Below, piece by piece: positions 62,286-64,000 of a stretch of 64,000 nucleotides of DNA (positions are counted from its first letter, which is position 1; the number at the start of each line of letters is the position of its first letter). The notes under the pieces are model-generated. The model ran no database searches. It saw only the letters and a list, made by a program, of their open reading frames with translations, and was not told where the DNA came from. The stretch is from the NCBI GenBank assembly GCA_015064255.1, contig SVSP01000006.1, positions 1 through 64,000 on the forward strand, written 5' to 3'. The position numbers and the translations under genes were made by a program. Source of the stretch: Oscillospiraceae bacterium (GTDB lineage: Bacteria > Bacillota > Clostridia > Oscillospirales > CAG-272).

Positions 62286-63325
62286 ATGATGATCTGTGAC
62301 GACCGTATCGCGGCTGCAGCTCCCGTATGCTTCACAACGACCCGCAGAGAAATTGTATCCACCAACCAGACACAGGATGCGGAGCAGATCTGACCCGGAT
62401 GTGCAGCATATGGCTTTGACCATTTTGAACCGTATATCATGTTTGCACCGAAGCCTGCCATCATTCTGGCAAGCAGTGCGTTTTTCTGTAAGGTATTTGG
62501 TATTGAAAGAGGAACACCGTCCGAATTACAGCCGCTGCCGGACGAGGAACTCATGACAACAAAGACCGGAAATGTGCTGGGCGATTTCGGTGATGCGGTG
62601 ACCATTCCCGACGAAACAGCGAACAGGCGGTACAACTGCGCGCCATCCGAAAAAAGGAGCAGGCACATAAATGGCTTTCCGATCGGGTTCAGTATGCGCG
62701 GATCCCGTGGAAACCCTGGCTGCGCATGACAGAATGCGGCAATGATCTGGTGATTGACGGTTACACCGGAAAAGGCTCGATGTGGTGGGTTCAGAAAGAG
62801 CTTTCTGCATTCGGTGTGTTTATTTCGAAGGGTGTCAACAAGGACATTCCCGATTGTCCGATTGTAATTGCGTTGTGGGACAACGGAACACGGGCGATTG
62901 CCGAACATTCCGACTGGATCAGTGAACAGTGCGATGCAGGAAAGCAGGTGCTTGTCGTCGATCTGCCCGGAAGCGGAGCATTACAGCAGGTTTCACTCTG
63001 GCACTATAAAGGAACGCTGTTCAAAATGTGTTATGACCTGATTTACATGGATGACAGTATGGCTGCAATGCAGACCTATCATCTGCTTCGCACCGTTGAC
63101 ATGCTTCGTGATGTGCTTCATATCGATCAGGTGTCCTTCTATTGTGATGATTATGAAGGTGTATATGGCATTTTGGCGGGTTATCTTACCGGACTGGAAC
63201 GGGAATACGGACAGAATCTTCTTTGCAGTGCCGAAAAACAGATTATCGCGCAAAGACCACGCTCTCAGGATATCCATCTGCGATATATTATTCCCGGAAT
63301 GCTGGAATATTTTGACTTTGATTAA
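62286..63325 (+). pseudogene. Acetyl-xylan-esterase-like alpha/beta hydrolase, decayed C-terminal part
   Basis: Stretches of a carbohydrate esterase can be read across several defects: CDDRIAAAAPVCF, then QDAEQI before a TGA at 62391 that probably replaced TGG, then AAYGFDHFEPYIMFAPKPAII. The frame shifts near 62625-62635 and continues as KEQAHKWLSDRVQ and PWLRMTECGNDLV to LEYFDFD and TAA at 63325. The N-terminal half with the nucleophile GxSxG is absent. The motif with DDRIA and the late GFDH His region match acetyl-xylan esterases with an alpha/beta-hydrolase fold. Base composition is visibly richer in G and C than the flanks, consistent with a different origin. Confidence 0.75.
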
Positions 63326-63874
63326 TTGATGTAAACGGGTTATATAAATTTCAATTTTGCATTTGAATTTCGACAGAATCCGCTTAATAATATCAATGAA
63401 GCAGATCATTGTATCACACTCAAGGGGGATAAATGTCCGTTACAAGATTCTGGTACAATCTTCATTCATCTTGCCTTATGTGGGTTTTTGTTGGAAAAAT
63501 AAATTCTGAAAATGATACGATTCTTTGCGGTTCAACAAGCCTCGAAAGTCGGAGTATAAGTAACGCAATGGTTATCTTTAGCCTTAGATTCTGCATCGAA
63601 ATGTGTAAATCATGGTCTCAATTTCAAAACGGTAAAAATGTACTTGATTTTTTGAATACTATGTGGTATAATACCGTTAGGTAAAGGCTTTCTTTGACCC
63701 CAAGTGCATTATTTTTTGGTACATAGTTCCGGTACATACCGGTCAAATTCATGTACCATGTACATTTTGCAGGGCAAACGATATAAGCCGAAAAAGTGCT
63801 GAAAAGCGATAAAAAAACAATGATTTTGGCGAAAAAAGACGTTTTTCGCCGATCTCCTGCCCCCAAAAAGCCAG
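63326..63874. other. Gene-free stretch with palindromes before the tRNA-Pro remnant
   Basis: No coding region is supported. It contains an orphan promoter (63644-63672), repeated GGTACAT/ATGTACC palindromes between 63718 and 63764, and a hairpin CGAAAAA/TTTTTCG near 63830-63849. The frames here lack ribosome binding sites and family motifs. It looks like the non-coding end of a mobile element that abuts the att site. Confidence 0.5.
63644..63672 (+). promoter_or_regulatory. Orphan promoter pointing toward the att remnant
   Basis: TTGATT at 63644-63649 and TATAAT at 63667-63672 with a 17-base spacer. No gene follows in the window; it reads into the tRNA-Pro fragment. Confidence 0.5.
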
Positions 63875-63917
63875 TTGGGGTGGTAGAGGCCGCTGATTTC
63901 AAGTCCAGTCACTCAGA
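63875..63917 (+). repeat. tRNA-Pro 3' fragment, probable att remnant
   Basis: 43 bases matching the anticodon loop to discriminator of tRNA-Pro (compare 40620-40661), with a G replaced by AT in the T arm. The 5' half of the tRNA is absent, and the base before the match changes at once to unrelated sequence. It cannot fold into a tRNA. Confidence 0.85.
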
Positions 63918-63920
63918 TAA

Positions 63921-63955
63921 AAAAAGTCGAATGAGTTTTTGCTCGTTCGACTTTT
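63921..63955 (+). terminator. Terminator after the tRNA-Pro remnant
   Basis: Stem AAAAAGTCGAATGAG with CTCGTTCGACTTTTT around a T-rich loop. It matches the position of the terminators behind the other tRNA-Pro copies. Confidence 0.8.
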
Positions 63956-64000
63956 TCTGTTTTATTGACAAATTTTGAATCAGCATCTGAAATCACGCCC

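Noticed and set aside
62228..62908. 226-codon minus-strand frame ending in the tRNA-Pro
   Set aside because: Antisense to the decayed esterase, whose plus-strand motifs are recognisable; no family match.
63433..63684. 83-codon plus-strand frame
   Set aside because: GGGGG site is near the start, but the protein has no recognisable feature, and its end overlaps a promoter; not supported as a gene.
63709..63912. 67-codon minus-strand frame over the att region
   Set aside because: Runs through the tRNA-Pro fragment and palindromes, no ribosome binding site.

Overview
The window looks like a chromosomal segment of an anaerobic, monoderm Firmicute of the class Clostridia, probably an uncultured gut or rumen lineage. 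Support comes from AT-rich codon use, strong Shine-Dalgarno sites, many GTG/TTG starts, lipoprotein signal peptides together with lgt, an S-layer-homology (SLH) surface protein, and indolepyruvate:ferredoxin oxidoreductase, an oxygen-sensitive enzyme of anaerobic amino-acid metabolism. A species cannot be named from the sequence alone.

Layout. 1-241: end of a transketolase C-terminal subunit. 269-8242: five tandem paralogues with a sialidase-type beta-propeller resembling GH93 exo-arabinanases; four are lipoproteins and the fifth lacks a signal peptide. 8300-10868 (minus): iorA-iorB plus a small ORF. 11056-15903: an amidohydrolase, a YerC-type TrpR-like regulator and two GH2 glycosidases. 16040-16711: tRNA-Arg(CCG) and a broken sugar isomerase gene. 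16771-22683 (minus): membrane protein, sugar acetyltransferase, folD, lgt and an M16 peptidase pair (one active, one inactive). 22740-32557 (minus): a 2,400-residue cyclic beta-glucan-synthase-like protein, comEC and HU. 32791-34604: cation efflux protein and flavodoxin-like reductase. 34656-39033 (minus): an oxidoreductase under a repeated operator, a sigma factor with a large unknown C-terminal part, tRNA-Arg(ACG), and a zinc-ribbon/LRR membrane protein. 39249-40425: queH and a Nudix hydrolase.

40589-63917 reads as a genomic island bounded by tRNA-Pro(GGG) sequence. It starts at an intact tRNA-Pro, shows duplicated tRNA 3' ends, and finishes with a second intact tRNA-Pro on the other strand and a decayed 3' fragment. 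Inside are a receiver-only protein, a 1,486-residue SLH/InlB-repeat protein, and an exopolysaccharide locus: O-antigen-ligase-like polymerase, two chain-length-type membrane proteins, pyruvyl transferase, UDP-sugar dehydratase, aminotransferase, initiating sugar-phosphate transferase, an ATP-grasp/HAD pair and four glycosyltransferases. The last glycosyltransferase is cut off at a junction with fragments of a phage-type DNA polymerase III alpha gene, one piece of which is inverted. An esterase pseudogene and the tRNA-Pro remnants follow.

The most distinctive items are the five-gene GH93-like array, the sigma factor with its unrecognised domain, the tRNA-Pro-bounded polysaccharide island with its scarred right end, and several RNA or operator structures: hairpins between Shine-Dalgarno and start codon at iorA and lgt, a Shine-Dalgarno-masking hairpin before the glucan synthase, overlapping hairpins after the SLH gene, and a twin operator before the oxidoreductase. 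No CRISPR array, complete insertion sequence, rRNA or intact integrase is visible.
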